From Bacteroidia bacterium (GTDB lineage Bacteria; Bacteroidota; Bacteroidia; Bacteroidales; F082): a DNA stretch of 54,158 nucleotides. Below the pieces are notes generated by a model. That model searched no databases, was not told the origin of the DNA, and worked only from the letters and a program-made list of their open reading frames with translations. Of the stretch, positions 16,701-26,137 are shown one piece after another (position 1 is the first letter of the stretch; the number at the start of each line of letters is the position of its first letter). The DNA is taken from NCBI GenBank assembly GCA_030537295.1, contig JAUNNU010000003.1, positions 1 to 54,158 of the forward strand. Direction: 5' to 3'. Position numbers and translations under genes: made by a program.

Positions 16701-18158
16701 TGATTTTGCTCTTTTGATGCCTTTGATTTTATATCCGGTGGCTGTGATGAGAACTGTCATTATCGGGCTGAGGTAATTGAAGAAACAATAGGGCAGGTAC
16801 GACAATGTCGCAACGCCTAAAACCGTTGACTGTGTCATTCCGCAGGTGTTCCACGGGACCAAGACGCTTGTCACTGTCGTAGAATCCTCAATAGTACGGC
16901 TCAGCAGCCGTGGCTCGTAGCCTTCTTTCTCATAGAATTTCTTGTAAAGGCTGCTGTTGAGAATGATTGACAGGTATTGGTCGGAGATGCAGATGTTGCA
17001 TAAGATTCCGGTGAATGACGTCGCGGAAACCATAGCCACGGTGCTTTTCAGATATTTAATGATTGTGTTGGTGATGGAGTTGATCATTTTTCCGCCAATC
17101 ATCGCGCCGCCGAAACATGCAGCGCATAAGATGAGCCATATTGTGTTCAGCATCCCGGCCATTCCGGAGGTTGATACGAGATTGTCTAACGCTGCGACAT
17201 CGGTGTTCAGTTCCGAGCCACTGAATATCGTCTGAAGTATTGTTTTTGTGACTTCAATCCCGTCAGGATTCGATGTTCCGGTGAGCAGTCCCATTAGCTG
17301 CGGCTGTGCGAAACACATCGGTATTATTGCAAAAATGGAAGCCATGAACAGAGTGATCAGAGTGGGCAATTTCATCGCGATAAGGACAGCTGTCAGAACC
17401 GGCACGAGCAGCAGCCACGGACTTATGTTAAATAATCCTTCGATCTGTCCCGAAAGCTCCATCGTCTGGCTTGACGGTTGAATATCAATTGAAAAGCCGA
17501 TTATCAAGAATATTATCAAAGTTATTATCATTGTCGGAGTCGTCGTTATCAGCATATATCTTATATGTGTGAAAAGCGGCGTTCCGATAGTCTGTGAAGC
17601 CATGATTGTCGTGTCGGACAGCGGGGAGAGTTTGTCTCCGAAATAAGCACCGGAAATGATTGCGCCGGCGCAAACAGCTACGGGAATGCCGAACGACTGC
17701 CCAATGCTGATGAGCGCGACCCCGAATGTCGCGATGGTCGTCCATGAACTTCCGGTAAGCAAAGAAATTATTGCGCAGATTATCACTGCGGCGAACAGGA
17801 AAATCTTTGGTGACAATATCTTAAGGCCATATACAATCATTGTCGGAACGACACCGCTCACCATCCATGTGCTTCCAATCGCCCCGATGAGGAAAAGCAT
17901 TATCAAGGCGGAACTTATGTTTTTGATGTTTTCTGTAATCGCCGCTTCAATATTACTCCATTTCACTTTGCAGAAAACCATTGAGATGAACACCGTGACC
18001 GCGGTGGCAAGCAAGATCGCCAACTGTGCGCCTCCGCTCATTAAATCGTCGCCGAACATTCTTACAATGAAAATAATTGAACCTATGAGTACTGCTATCG
18101 GTATCAGCGCTTCAATGAATTTGGGATCTCGTTGGGTTTTGTCGTTTTTCTTTGTCAT
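16689..18158 (-). CDS. Na+/H+ antiporter NhaC family protein
   Basis: 489-residue inner-membrane transporter with about 11-13 hydrophobic helices. The segments LLTGSSWTTIATFGVALI, GAIISGAYFGDKLSPLSDTT and SVLVPWNTCGMTQ are typical of the NhaC/ArsB ion-transporter superfamily. Members exchange Na+ for H+; some relatives exchange malate for lactate, which cannot be excluded. It is transcribed alone on the minus strand, divergent from the EEP-family gene. Confidence 0.88.
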   Translation of the reverse strand: MTKKNDKTQRDPKFIEALIPIAVLIGSIIFIVRMFGDDLMSGGAQLAILLATAVTVFISMVFCKVKWSNIEAAITENIKNISSALIMLFLIGAIGSTWMVSGVVPTMIVYGLKILSPKIFLFAAVIICAIISLLTGSSWTTIATFGVALISIGQSFGIPVAVCAGAIISGAYFGDKLSPLSDTTIMASQTIGTPLFTHIRYMLITTTPTMIITLIIFLIIGFSIDIQPSSQTMELSGQIEGLFNISPWLLLVPVLTAVLIAMKLPTLITLFMASIFAIIPMCFAQPQLMGLLTGTSNPDGIEVTKTILQTIFSGSELNTDVAALDNLVSTSGMAGMLNTIWLILCAACFGGAMIGGKMINSITNTIIKYLKSTVAMVSATSFTGILCNICISDQYLSIILNSSLYKKFYEKEGYEPRLLSRTIEDSTTVTSVLVPWNTCGMTQSTVLGVATLSYLPYCFFNYLSPIMTVLITATGYKIKGIKRAKSLRK

Positions 18159-18178
18159 AAAAAATTTTTTTCAGGCTG

Positions 18179-18186
18179 CAAATTTA
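18179..18186 (-). promoter_or_regulatory. -7 box for the NhaC-like gene
   Basis: Minus-strand TAAATTTG, 21 bases upstream of the start. Confidence 0.5.
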
Positions 18187-18198
18187 TGAAAAAAAACA

Positions 18199-18206
18199 TA
18201 TCTTTG
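18199..18206 (+). promoter_or_regulatory. -7 box for the EEP-family gene
   Basis: TATCTTTG followed by CA, 26 bases before the ATG at 18232. Confidence 0.55.
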
Positions 18207-18231
18207 CACTGTTTTAAAAATTTAGCAGTAT

Positions 18232-19287
18232 ATGAAAGATTTTCGTTTTTTCAAAACGCGGCGGTTGTTGTGTCTTTACCTTATTTTATTGGTGTTTATA
18301 CCATTTGAAAGCAACGCCCAAAATCGTGAGAAACTTCAAATTGCTTTCTGGAATCTTGAAAATTTCTTCGATCCGTTTGTTGACTCAACCAAAATTTACA
18401 ATGAATTTACCGAAAATGGCACGCAGCATTGGACAAAATCACGCTTTTACAAAAAGAGAAACAACGTTTACAAAACCGTCTTGGCAATTTCAGGAAACGA
18501 GCCGCTTGCAGTCATGGGCATTGCCGAGGTTGAAAATCAATATGTCTTGAACATGGTTTTCAATCAGACACCGCTGAAAAAGCACAATTACAGGATAATT
18601 CATTACGAAGGCGACGACCGGCGCGGAATCGATGTGGCGATGGTTTATTGTATCGACAAGATGCAACTCGTTTATTCTGAACCGATTAAGATACGAAATC
18701 CGAATAACGACAAATTCAGGTCGAGAGACATCTTGTATGCGAAATTTTCGGATAGGCGAGGGGACACCCTGCATGTTTTCGTGAACCATTGGCCATCGAG
18801 ATATGGCGGCGAGATGGAAACGATAGAACTGCGTGCCTTGGCCGCCAACACATTGAAACACAAGGTCGATTCTCTTTGTTTTGACAAAAGCCATATTCCG
18901 AAAATCATCATCATGGGCGACTTCAACGACACTCCCGACGACCCAAGCATCCGTGATGTACTCGGCGCGAAGTCAAAAAAAGAAACCGGCGGAAATGACG
19001 TTCTCGTGAATCTTTTCACGGATGGTAACGAACTCGGATTTGAAGGCACTCTGAAACATCAGTTTCATTGGCAGATCTTCGACCAGATTATCGTCAGCAG
19101 GTCGGTGATCGAAGCGAAAACAGGACTTAAGTACAAGAAAAACAGCGCATTGATATTTCACGCTGATTTCCTTTTCCAGCCAGATGAGGCAAACGGAGGC
19201 GTGAAACTTTTCAGGACTTACATCGGCCCGAAATATTTCGGCGGTTACAGCGACCACCTGCCTGTCAGAATCTTTTTGAACTACTGA
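18232..19287 (+). CDS. Secreted endonuclease/exonuclease/phosphatase family protein
   Basis: 351 residues, with a basic and hydrophobic N-terminal signal ending FESNAQ. The EEP fold motifs are visible: AFWNLENFFDP (near 40), IAEVENQ with the metal-binding Glu, VNHWPSRYGG, IIMGDFNDTPDDP (Asp/Asn pair) and GYSDHLPV with the catalytic Asp-His. It is predicted to be a Mg2+-dependent phosphodiesterase outside the cytoplasm, possibly a nuclease that salvages extracellular DNA or phosphate; the substrate cannot be read from the sequence. It is the last gene before the polysaccharide locus. Confidence 0.88.
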   Translation: MKDFRFFKTRRLLCLYLILLVFIPFESNAQNREKLQIAFWNLENFFDPFVDSTKIYNEFTENGTQHWTKSRFYKKRNNVYKTVLAISGNEPLAVMGIAEVENQYVLNMVFNQTPLKKHNYRIIHYEGDDRRGIDVAMVYCIDKMQLVYSEPIKIRNPNNDKFRSRDILYAKFSDRRGDTLHVFVNHWPSRYGGEMETIELRALAANTLKHKVDSLCFDKSHIPKIIIMGDFNDTPDDPSIRDVLGAKSKKETGGNDVLVNLFTDGNELGFEGTLKHQFHWQIFDQIIVSRSVIEAKTGLKYKKNSALIFHADFLFQPDEANGGVKLFRTYIGPKYFGGYSDHLPVRIFLNY

Positions 19288-19349
19288 GACTGTTAAAAAA
19301 CGTGTGGAAAATATTTATAAAAAAAGTTAATTTGTCTCGAAATGTTTCT

Positions 19350-19357
19350 TAAATTTG
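19350..19357 (+). promoter_or_regulatory. Putative promoter of the polysaccharide operon
   Basis: TAAATTTG, a TAnnTTTG match followed by CA, lies 184 bases before gmd. It would give a 5' leader of about 180 nt, much longer than the leaders of the other genes here. Confidence 0.5.
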
Positions 19358-19541
19358 CAACCACCTAAAATCAAGGCGGTCAAATTTGAAGCAATGCCTT
19401 CTTTAGGTATGGAAAAATTATCATTGAATTTTACAAATAATTGAAACTGAGTTAGATACAGAGTTTTGATGACCCCGAAATATGTTCGGTACGTAAATTG
19501 TACCCATAACAGAACTTAACAGAAATATAATAATTTTGACT
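19358..19541 (+). promoter_or_regulatory. Structured leader of the polysaccharide operon
   Basis: Untranslated region before gmd with two visible inverted repeats. The first pairs ACCTAAA (19363-19369) with TTTAGGT (19402-19408) and, inside it, AAGGC (19373-19377) with GCCTT (19396-19400). The second is GGTAC (19488-19492) with GTACC (19500-19504) around a 7-base loop. Capsule-locus leaders of this kind are where UpxY antiterminators act in Bacteroides; that role is an inference here. Confidence 0.45.
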
Positions 19542-20615
19542 ATGAAAACAGCACTCATCACAGGCATTACCGGTCAGGACGGCTCTTTCCTTGCCGAATT
19601 TCTCCTTGAAAAAGGATACGAAGTACACGGAATCATCCGCAGAAGCAGCTCTTTCAACACAGGCCGCATCGAGCATCTTTACCTTGACGAATGGGTTCGA
19701 GACATGAAACAGAGACGCCTTGTCAACCTGCATTATGGTGACATGACCGACTCGTCGTCGCTTGTCCGTATCCTTCAGCAGGTGCAGCCCGACGAGGTTT
19801 ACAACCTCGCCGCGCAGAGCCACGTGAAAGTGTCGTTCGACTGTCCTGAATATACGGCGGAGGCCGACGCCACTGGAGTTTTGCGGCTTCTTGAAGCGGT
19901 TAGAATCCTCGGAATGGAGAAGAAGACAAAGATATATCAGGCTTCGACATCGGAACTTTTCGGTCTTGTGCAGGAGGTTCCGCAGAAAGAAACGACACCG
20001 TTTTACCCGCGTTCTCCGTACGGAGTCGCCAAACAATACGGATTCTGGATCACGAAAAACTACCGCGAGTCGTATGGCATGTTTGCGGTGAACGGCATCT
20101 TGTTCAACCACGAGTCGGAACGCAGAGGCGAGACATTCGTCACCAGAAAAATCACTCTTGCCGCATCACGTATCGTTCAGGGATTTCAAGATAAACTTTA
20201 TCTCGGCAACCTTAACTCGTTGAGAGACTGGGGTTATGCCAAAGATTACGTTGAGTGTATGTGGCTCATTCTCCAGCAGGAGAAACCAGAAGACTTCGTC
20301 ATCGCGACGGGTGAGTATCACACGGTGAGGGAGTTCGCGACATTGGCGTTCAAGAATGTCGGCATCGAGTTGAGATGGGAAGGCGAAGGCGTAAATGAAA
20401 AAGGCATCGACATCAAGACCGGAAAAATCCTCGTTGAGGTTGACCCGAAATATTTCCGTCCGGCCGAAGTGGAACAACTGCTCGGCGACCCGACGAAAGC
20501 CAAGACCATGCTCGGATGGAACCCGCGTAAGACATCATTCGAGGAATTGGTGAAGATCATGGTTGAACATGACATGAAATTTGTGAAGAAGCTCTATCTC
20601 AAAAGCCAGCTTTAA
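19542..20615 (+). CDS. gmd: GDP-mannose 4,6-dehydratase
   Basis: Converts GDP-D-mannose to GDP-4-keto-6-deoxymannose, the first step to GDP-L-fucose. The 357-residue short-chain dehydrogenase fold shows NADP-binding [12 protein letters not shown] near the N-terminus, the ASTSELFG catalytic Thr/Ser region and the YxxxK motif in PYGVAKQYG, followed by the GMD-typical [19 protein letters not shown] chose the ATG at 19542 over a TTG two codons upstream. It is the first gene of the operon; fcl follows after 11 bases and completes the pathway. Confidence 0.96.
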   Translation: MKTALITGITGQDGSFLAEFLLEKGYEVHGIIRRSSSFNTGRIEHLYLDEWVRDMKQRRLVNLHYGDMTDSSSLVRILQQVQPDEVYNLAAQSHVKVSFDCPEYTAEADATGVLRLLEAVRILGMEKKTKIYQASTSELFGLVQEVPQKETTPFYPRSPYGVAKQYGFWITKNYRESYGMFAVNGILFNHESERRGETFVTRKITLAASRIVQGFQDKLYLGNLNSLRDWGYAKDYVECMWLILQQEKPEDFVIATGEYHTVREFATLAFKNVGIELRWEGEGVNEKGIDIKTGKILVEVDPKYFRPAEVEQLLGDPTKAKTMLGWNPRKTSFEELVKIMVEHDMKFVKKLYLKSQL

Positions 20616-20626
20616 CATTTTAAAAA

Positions 20627-21793
20627 ATGAATAAAAATTCAAAGATATATATCGCCGGTCATCACGGCCTCGTGGGTTCAGCCATCTGGAACAACCTGAA
20701 AAGCCGCGGCTACGACAATCTTGTAGGTCGTTCGCACAGCGAGTTGGATTTGACCGACCAGTATGCTGTCAAGAGATTTTTTGATGAAGAGAGACCTGAT
20801 GCGGTTGTGTTGGCTGCCGCCTTTGTCGGAGGCATCATGGCCAACAGCCTTTATCGCGCCGACTTCATCATGATGAACATGAAGATTCAATGCAATGTCA
20901 TTTCGGAAGCGTACGCCCACGGAGTGGAAAAACTGCTGTTCCTCGGCTCGACGTGCATTTATCCGAAAAACGCACCGCAGCCGATGACGGAAGACGCGCT
21001 TCTCACCAGTCCGCTTGAATATACCAACGAGGAATACGCAATAGCGAAAATCGCCGGCCTGAAAATGTGCGAGAGCTATAACCTGCAATACGGAACGAAT
21101 TACATCGCCGTCATGCCGACGAATCTTTACGGTCCGAACGACAATTTCCATCTCGAAAACTCGCACGTCATGCCAGCCATGATGCGTAAGATTTATCTTG
21201 CGAAACTCATCGCCGACAAAAACTGGGACGCGATAAGGAAAGACATGAACCGCCGCCCTGTTCTCGGCGTTGACGGAAATGCCACCGAAGACGCGATTCT
21301 CGGAATATTGGCGAAATACGGCATTGAAAACAACAAGGTTACGCTTTGGGGAACCGGCACGCCGCTCCGCGAGTTCCTGTGGAGCGAAGACATGGCCGAC
21401 GCCTCCGTCCACGTCCTGCTGAATGTCGATTTCAAAGACATCATCGGGATCGAAAAATATTCGAGCGTCCATTACGGCGCGAGCGTTGACGGTGCCGTTG
21501 ACCGCAACCATTCAACCGGACGCGGCGGCGCGATACCTTCGCTCGGCGAGATAAGAAACTGCCATATTAACGTGGGAACAGGTAAGGAACTGACAATCAA
21601 GAAACTGGCGGAATTGGTCGTTGAGACCGTGGGATTCAAAGGCGAACTCGTGTTCGATGCCTCAAAACCAGACGGCACGATGCGTAAACTCATTGATGTC
21701 AGTAAGTTACATCGTCTCGGCTGGACACATAAAGTCGAGATAGAAGACGGAGTCAAGAGACTTTTCAACTGGTACAGATCCACTATAAACTAA
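20627..21793 (+). CDS. fcl: GDP-L-fucose synthase
   Basis: Epimerase/reductase that turns GDP-4-keto-6-deoxymannose into GDP-L-fucose. The 388-residue protein has NADP-binding AGHHGLVGSA near the N-terminus, GSTCIYPKNAPQPMTED and the catalytic YAIAKIAG (YxxxK). It is about 65 residues longer than E. coli Fcl (321) because of inserts after the active site (around KDMNRRPVLGVDGNATED and YGASVDGAVDRNHSTGRGG), a form familiar from Bacteroidota. It follows gmd by 11 bases. Confidence 0.94.
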   Translation: MNKNSKIYIAGHHGLVGSAIWNNLKSRGYDNLVGRSHSELDLTDQYAVKRFFDEERPDAVVLAAAFVGGIMANSLYRADFIMMNMKIQCNVISEAYAHGVEKLLFLGSTCIYPKNAPQPMTEDALLTSPLEYTNEEYAIAKIAGLKMCESYNLQYGTNYIAVMPTNLYGPNDNFHLENSHVMPAMMRKIYLAKLIADKNWDAIRKDMNRRPVLGVDGNATEDAILGILAKYGIENNKVTLWGTGTPLREFLWSEDMADASVHVLLNVDFKDIIGIEKYSSVHYGASVDGAVDRNHSTGRGGAIPSLGEIRNCHINVGTGKELTIKKLAELVVETVGFKGELVFDASKPDGTMRKLIDVSKLHRLGWTHKVEIEDGVKRLFNWYRSTIN

Positions 21794-21826
21794 GATCGAA
21801 TTTCTAATTTCAGTTAAATATATTAC

Positions 21827-23068
21827 ATGATGAATATTTCAGTTGCCGGCACAGGCTATGTGGGACTTTCAATTGCGACATTGCTAGCGCAACATAATCA
21901 CGTGACTTCGGTGGACATCGTCCCGGAACGTGTAGAAATGGTAAATAACAGGAAATCACCGATTCAAGACGACTATATTGAAGATTATCTTGCGAATAAA
22001 CAGTTGGATCTTCATGCCACGCTTGACCCGGTTGAAGGATATAAGGATGCCGACTTCGTTGTAATCGCGGCACCTACGAACTACGACAGCGTCAGGAATT
22101 TCTTCGACACGAGTGCCGTTGAAGACGTTATTAATAAGGTGATGCAGGTTAATCCTGATGCAATAATGGTCATTAAATCGACGATTCCGGTCGGTTACAC
22201 CGAAAGCATTAGGCAGAAGACGGGAAGTGAAAACATCATCTTCGCACCGGAGTTTTTGAGGGAGAGCAAGGCACTTTATGACAACCTTTATCCGAGCCGT
22301 ATCATTGTCGGCTTCAAGCAGGGCGACAGACGTCTTGAGGAAAAGGCGCATGTTTTTGCGGATCTTATAAGAGACGGAGCTATTGAAAAAAACGTGCCAG
22401 TGTTGTTCATGGGAACGACGGAAGCCGAGGCGGTGAAGCTCTTTGCAAACACATATCTCGCTTTGAGGGTTTCCTATTTCAATGAGTTGGACACATACGC
22501 CGAATCAAAAGGTCTTGACACACAAAGTATTATCAACGGAGTTTGTCTTGACCCAAGAATCGGGAATCATTATAACAATCCGAGTTTCGGCTACGGAGGG
22601 TATTGTCTGCCGAAAGACACGAAGCAACTTCTTGCCAATTATAATACCGTGCCACAGAATCTTATCCAAGCCATCGTTGACAGCAACAGGACGAGGAAAG
22701 ACTTCATCGCCGACCAGGTTTTGAGAACCGCCGGATATTACGATTATTACAATCGCGGCGATTTCAATCCGGACAGCGAAAGGCATTGTGTGATAGGAGT
22801 TTACCGTCTCACGATGAAGAGCAACAGCGACAATTTCCGACAGAGTTCGATTCAGGGTGTCATGAAGCGTGTGAAGGCGAAGGGAGCCACGGTGATAATC
22901 TACGAGCCGACGCTTGAAAACGGAAGCACGTTCTTCGGGAGCGAGGTGGTAAACAACCTCGATGAGTTCAAGAAACGCTCGCAGGCCATCATCGCCAACA
23001 GGTACGACAGCTGCTTGGACGACGTGAAAGAGAAGGTTTACACGAGAGATATATTCAAGAGAGACTAA
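21827..23068 (+). CDS. ugd: UDP-glucose 6-dehydrogenase (copy 1)
   Basis: Oxidises UDP-glucose to UDP-glucuronate. The 413-residue protein has the NAD-binding GTGYVGLS motif, the substrate region [19 protein letters not shown] and catalytic Cys260 in [12 protein letters not shown]. Two adjacent ATGs occur; the second, at 21830, matches the start of copy 2. A second copy (38779-40029) encodes a very similar protein, with many blocks identical, but the DNA differs at many synonymous sites, so this is not a recent duplication. The next step for UDP-GlcA made here may be direct transfer or the 4-epimerase at 40137. Confidence 0.93.
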   Translation: MMNISVAGTGYVGLSIATLLAQHNHVTSVDIVPERVEMVNNRKSPIQDDYIEDYLANKQLDLHATLDPVEGYKDADFVVIAAPTNYDSVRNFFDTSAVEDVINKVMQVNPDAIMVIKSTIPVGYTESIRQKTGSENIIFAPEFLRESKALYDNLYPSRIIVGFKQGDRRLEEKAHVFADLIRDGAIEKNVPVLFMGTTEAEAVKLFANTYLALRVSYFNELDTYAESKGLDTQSIINGVCLDPRIGNHYNNPSFGYGGYCLPKDTKQLLANYNTVPQNLIQAIVDSNRTRKDFIADQVLRTAGYYDYYNRGDFNPDSERHCVIGVYRLTMKSNSDNFRQSSIQGVMKRVKAKGATVIIYEPTLENGSTFFGSEVVNNLDEFKKRSQAIIANRYDSCLDDVKEKVYTRDIFKRD

Positions 23069-23151
23069 TGGTTGTGATTTGTTGTCTTGAAGCAAAAAGC
23101 AGCATTTAACTACATGATGTCCAATATTTTAGTAAATACTTTTTGATAGAT

Positions 23152-23188
23152 TTTTGGTCATGATTATGAGGGCTATGCCCGACCAAAA
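23152..23188 (+). terminator. Hairpin after ugd copy 1
   Basis: TTTTGGTC (23152-23159) pairs with GACCAAAA (23181-23188) and encloses a smaller GGGC-TAT-GCCC hairpin. It sits in the 226-base gap between ugd and the GxxExxY gene, is followed by an A-run rather than a T-run, and may attenuate rather than end transcription. Confidence 0.4.
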
Positions 23189-23294
23189 TGAAAAAAATCG
23201 TGAGAACATTTTCAGAATGATTTTCAGTTAAGATTTCTAAATCAATTGCTTAACAGACTTTTAGATTGCTTCCCATTTATAGATTTCCCTTAAT

Positions 23295-23723
23295 ATGATC
23301 GAATTGGAATTTACCCAAGCCATGCGCTACATGTTTTCAAAGATTGTTGGTTGTGCATTTGCTTCTTACAACTATTTCCATAGTGATATGGACGAACTTA
23401 CCTACGAAGCTGGTTTGTACTGTGAGTTGGAAGAAGCCGGTTTTATCGTTCATCGGCAAGAAGAATTTCCTGTCTATTACAAGGGACGCCCATCTCCCGT
23501 CAAGCGAAGAATTGACCTTGTAGCCACAGATAAAGGCCTCGGGAATGTATTATTGGAACTTAAAGCAATTAACTATATCAGTGATGATCACAGGAGACAG
23601 CTTTGGTCATACATGAAACTTCAGAACTTTCGTTTCGGAATGCTCATTAATTTCAGTCCCAAAGGAGTTTACTCTGAATGTTGGAGACTCGATGAAGAGA
23701 CAGGTAAATGCGTCAGATTTTGA
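23295..23723 (+). CDS. GxxExxY family protein
   Basis: 142-residue cytosolic protein of the GxxExxY family (PD-(D/E)xK-like fold). Recognisable parts are MDELTYEAGLYCELEEAGF (a variant of the GxxExxY region), RRIDLVATDK, LLELKAINYISDDHRRQLWSYM and FGMLINFSPKG, the Asp/Glu-x-Lys pattern of the fold. The biochemical role is unknown, although such genes often occur inside Bacteroidota polysaccharide loci. It is flanked by long gaps (226 and 120 bases), unlike the tightly packed sugar genes, consistent with an inserted cassette. Confidence 0.8.
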   Translation: MIELEFTQAMRYMFSKIVGCAFASYNYFHSDMDELTYEAGLYCELEEAGFIVHRQEEFPVYYKGRPSPVKRRIDLVATDKGLGNVLLELKAINYISDDHRRQLWSYMKLQNFRFGMLINFSPKGVYSECWRLDEETGKCVRF

Positions 23724-23843
23724 AAATCATTACTAAAAATCTTTCTGAAAATAAATGAAGTCATCTTTTTTTTTGAGAGGTCGCTTCGCTCAAAATCATA
23801 ACTGAAAATCCAATCAAAAAATCCAAACTAATTAAGTCGATAT

Positions 23844-24818
23844 ATGTCGTATAAACAACTAAAATTTCCAAAGGACAGTCTTTTCCTTGTGACCGGCGGC
23901 GCAGGTTTCATCGGCTCAAACTTGTGTGAAGCTATCCTTAACCTCGGATACAAGGTTCGTTGCCTCGATGACCTCTCGACGGGCAAACAGTCTAATGTCG
24001 ATCTGTTCTTGGATAACCCGAACTACGAGTTCATAAAGGGCGACATCAAAGACCTTGACACTTGCATGAAAGCATGTGAAGGTGTTGATTATGTGATGAA
24101 TGAGGCTGCGTGGGGAAGCGTCCCACGTTCCATAGAGATGCCGCTTTTCTACTGCGCCAACAACATACAAGGCACTCTGAACATGATGGAGGCGGCGCGT
24201 CGGAATGGGGTGAAGACTTTCGTATATGCCTCGTCGAGTTCCGTTTATGGAGATGAAGCGCATCTCCCGAAGACAGAAGGCGTGGAAGGCAACTTGTTGA
24301 GTCCATACGCTCTTACGAAACGTTGCGATGAAGAGTGGGCGAAACAATATTCAAGACATTACGGCTTGAAAACCATAGGGTTGAGATATTTCAACGTCTT
24401 CGGAAGACGGCAAGATCCGAATGGAGCTTACGCCGCTGTGTTGCCGAAGTTCATAAAGATGTTGTTGAACGACGAGCAGCCTACCATCAACGGCGATGGC
24501 AGGCAGAGCCGCGACTTCACATATATCGAAAACGTTATCGAGGCGAATCTCAAAGCATGTCTCGCACCTGACGAGGCTTCCGGCGAGGCGTTCAACGTGG
24601 CGTACGGCGGACGCGAGTATCTCATTGATATTTATTACGATTTAACGAAAGCATTAAACAAAAACATCGAACCTCATTTCGGCCCCGACCGTCCGGGCGA
24701 CATCAAACATTCCAACGCCGACATCTCGAAGGCGAAGCGCATGCTCGGCTACGACCCGGAATACGATTTCGCCAAAGGTCTGAATGAGGCGATTGAATGG
24801 TATAAAAATAATCTGTAA
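23844..24818 (+). CDS. TviC/WbpP-like UDP-N-acetylhexosamine(uronate) 4-epimerase
   Basis: 324-residue extended short-chain dehydrogenase that inverts C4 of UDP-GlcNAc or UDP-GlcNAcA to the galacto form. Motifs are TGGAGFIGSNL (NAD binding), ASSSSVYGDEAHLPK and the catalytic SPYALTK (YxxxK). The stretches GSVPRSIEMP and LRYFNVFGRRQDPNGAYAAV match the WbpP/TviC subgroup closely rather than GalE. The adjacent dehydrogenase (24840) is of the WbpO/TviB type, so the pair most likely makes UDP-GalNAcA. Confidence 0.88.
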   Translation: MSYKQLKFPKDSLFLVTGGAGFIGSNLCEAILNLGYKVRCLDDLSTGKQSNVDLFLDNPNYEFIKGDIKDLDTCMKACEGVDYVMNEAAWGSVPRSIEMPLFYCANNIQGTLNMMEAARRNGVKTFVYASSSSVYGDEAHLPKTEGVEGNLLSPYALTKRCDEEWAKQYSRHYGLKTIGLRYFNVFGRRQDPNGAYAAVLPKFIKMLLNDEQPTINGDGRQSRDFTYIENVIEANLKACLAPDEASGEAFNVAYGGREYLIDIYYDLTKALNKNIEPHFGPDRPGDIKHSNADISKAKRMLGYDPEYDFAKGLNEAIEWYKNNL

Positions 24819-24839
24819 TTTGAAACAAATACAATTTCC

Positions 24840-26111
24840 ATGAATAAAGACATAAAAATCTGTGTCGTAGGCCTCGGATATGTGGGCCTCCCACTTGCGA
24901 GACTTTTCTCGACAAAATACCCAACTGTCGGTTTCGACATGAACGCGAAACGCTGCGAGGCTCTGATGGCCGGACACGATGCAACTCTTGAGGTCGCTGA
25001 CGACATTCTGCAGGATGCCATCAAAAACCACGGTTTCGTATGCACGGCGGATATTGAAAAAATCAAAGACTGCAACTTCTATGTCGTTGCCGTCCCGACA
25101 CCTGTTGACGAACACAACAATCCCGACCTGACTCCGCTTTACGGCGCAAGCACGACTGTCGGCAAGGTTATTTCAAAAGGCGATATAGTAGTCTATGAAT
25201 CAACAGTTTATCCGGGTGTGACCGAAGACGAATGTATTCCTGTCGTTGAGAAAGTTTCCGGCTTGAAGTTCAACGTCGATTTCTTTGCGGGCTACTCGCC
25301 GGAGCGCATCAATCCGGGCGACAAACTGCACACAGTTGAGAAAATCAAGAAAGTGACATCAGGATCGACACCTGAAATCGGCAGGCTCGTGAATGAGGTT
25401 TATTCTTCAGTCATAGTTGCCGGCACGCATCTCGCCCCGACGATGAAAGTAGCTGAGGCGGCAAAGGTCATCGAGAACTCACAGCGTGACATCAACATCG
25501 CTTTCGTCAATGAGCTGTCGAAGATTTTCACCAAGATGGGCATCGACACCAACGACGTCCTTGAGGCTGCCTCGACGAAATGGAACTTCCTTCCGTTCAA
25601 GCCGGGTCTCGTGGGTGGTCACTGCATCGGCGTTGACCCGTATTACCTCGCACAATGCGCCATGACATACGGCTACAACCCGGAAATCATCCTCGCGGGC
25701 CGCAAGATGAACGACGGGATGGGTGCTTACGTCGCCGACCAGACCATCAAACTGATGCTCAAGAAAGGCATCCAGGTACTCAACTCACACATATTAATAT
25801 TAGGGTTCACCTTTAAAGAAAACTGCCCTGACTGCCGCAACACCAAGGTCGCCGACATCGTGAAGGCATTGAAGGAATACAACCTGAACCTCACCATCTA
25901 CGACCCGTGGGCGAATCCGGCAATCGCGAAACGCGAATACGACATCGACATCACCAACGAACTTCCGAAAGAACAGTTCGACACCGTGATCCTCGCCGTC
26001 TCGCACAGAGAGTTCGCCGGCCTCAACGTCACCGAATTGGTGAAAGAACATCATGTCATCTACGACGTGAAGGGATTCCTGAACAGAGAGATTGTGGACG
26101 GAAGACTTTAG
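24840..26111 (+). CDS. TviB/WbpO-like UDP-N-acetylhexosamine 6-dehydrogenase
   Basis: 423-residue NAD-dependent nucleotide-sugar dehydrogenase. Motifs are GLGYVGLPLARLF (Rossmann), STVYPGVTEDECIP, GYSPERINPGDK and the catalytic Cys in PGLVGGHCIGVDPYYL, typical of enzymes acting on UDP-GlcNAc or UDP-GalNAc (TviB, WbpO). It starts 21 bases after the tviC-like gene and probably supplies UDP-GalNAcA together with it. A WecC-like role on UDP-ManNAc from the next gene, wecB, is possible but fits the motifs less well. Confidence 0.9.
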   Translation: MNKDIKICVVGLGYVGLPLARLFSTKYPTVGFDMNAKRCEALMAGHDATLEVADDILQDAIKNHGFVCTADIEKIKDCNFYVVAVPTPVDEHNNPDLTPLYGASTTVGKVISKGDIVVYESTVYPGVTEDECIPVVEKVSGLKFNVDFFAGYSPERINPGDKLHTVEKIKKVTSGSTPEIGRLVNEVYSSVIVAGTHLAPTMKVAEAAKVIENSQRDINIAFVNELSKIFTKMGIDTNDVLEAASTKWNFLPFKPGLVGGHCIGVDPYYLAQCAMTYGYNPEIILAGRKMNDGMGAYVADQTIKLMLKKGIQVLNSHILILGFTFKENCPDCRNTKVADIVKALKEYNLNLTIYDPWANPAIAKREYDIDITNELPKEQFDTVILAVSHREFAGLNVTELVKEHHVIYDVKGFLNREIVDGRL

Positions 26112-26137
26112 TCATTTTTAGCGAATAAACATACTAT

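Noticed and set aside
20678-21511. A 277-codon open frame on the minus strand opposite fcl
   Set aside because: It lies fully inside a strongly supported enzyme gene, and its translation shows no recognisable domain or start signal; it is a by-product of codon bias. The same applies to long minus-strand frames at 19452-20111 and 28009-28701.
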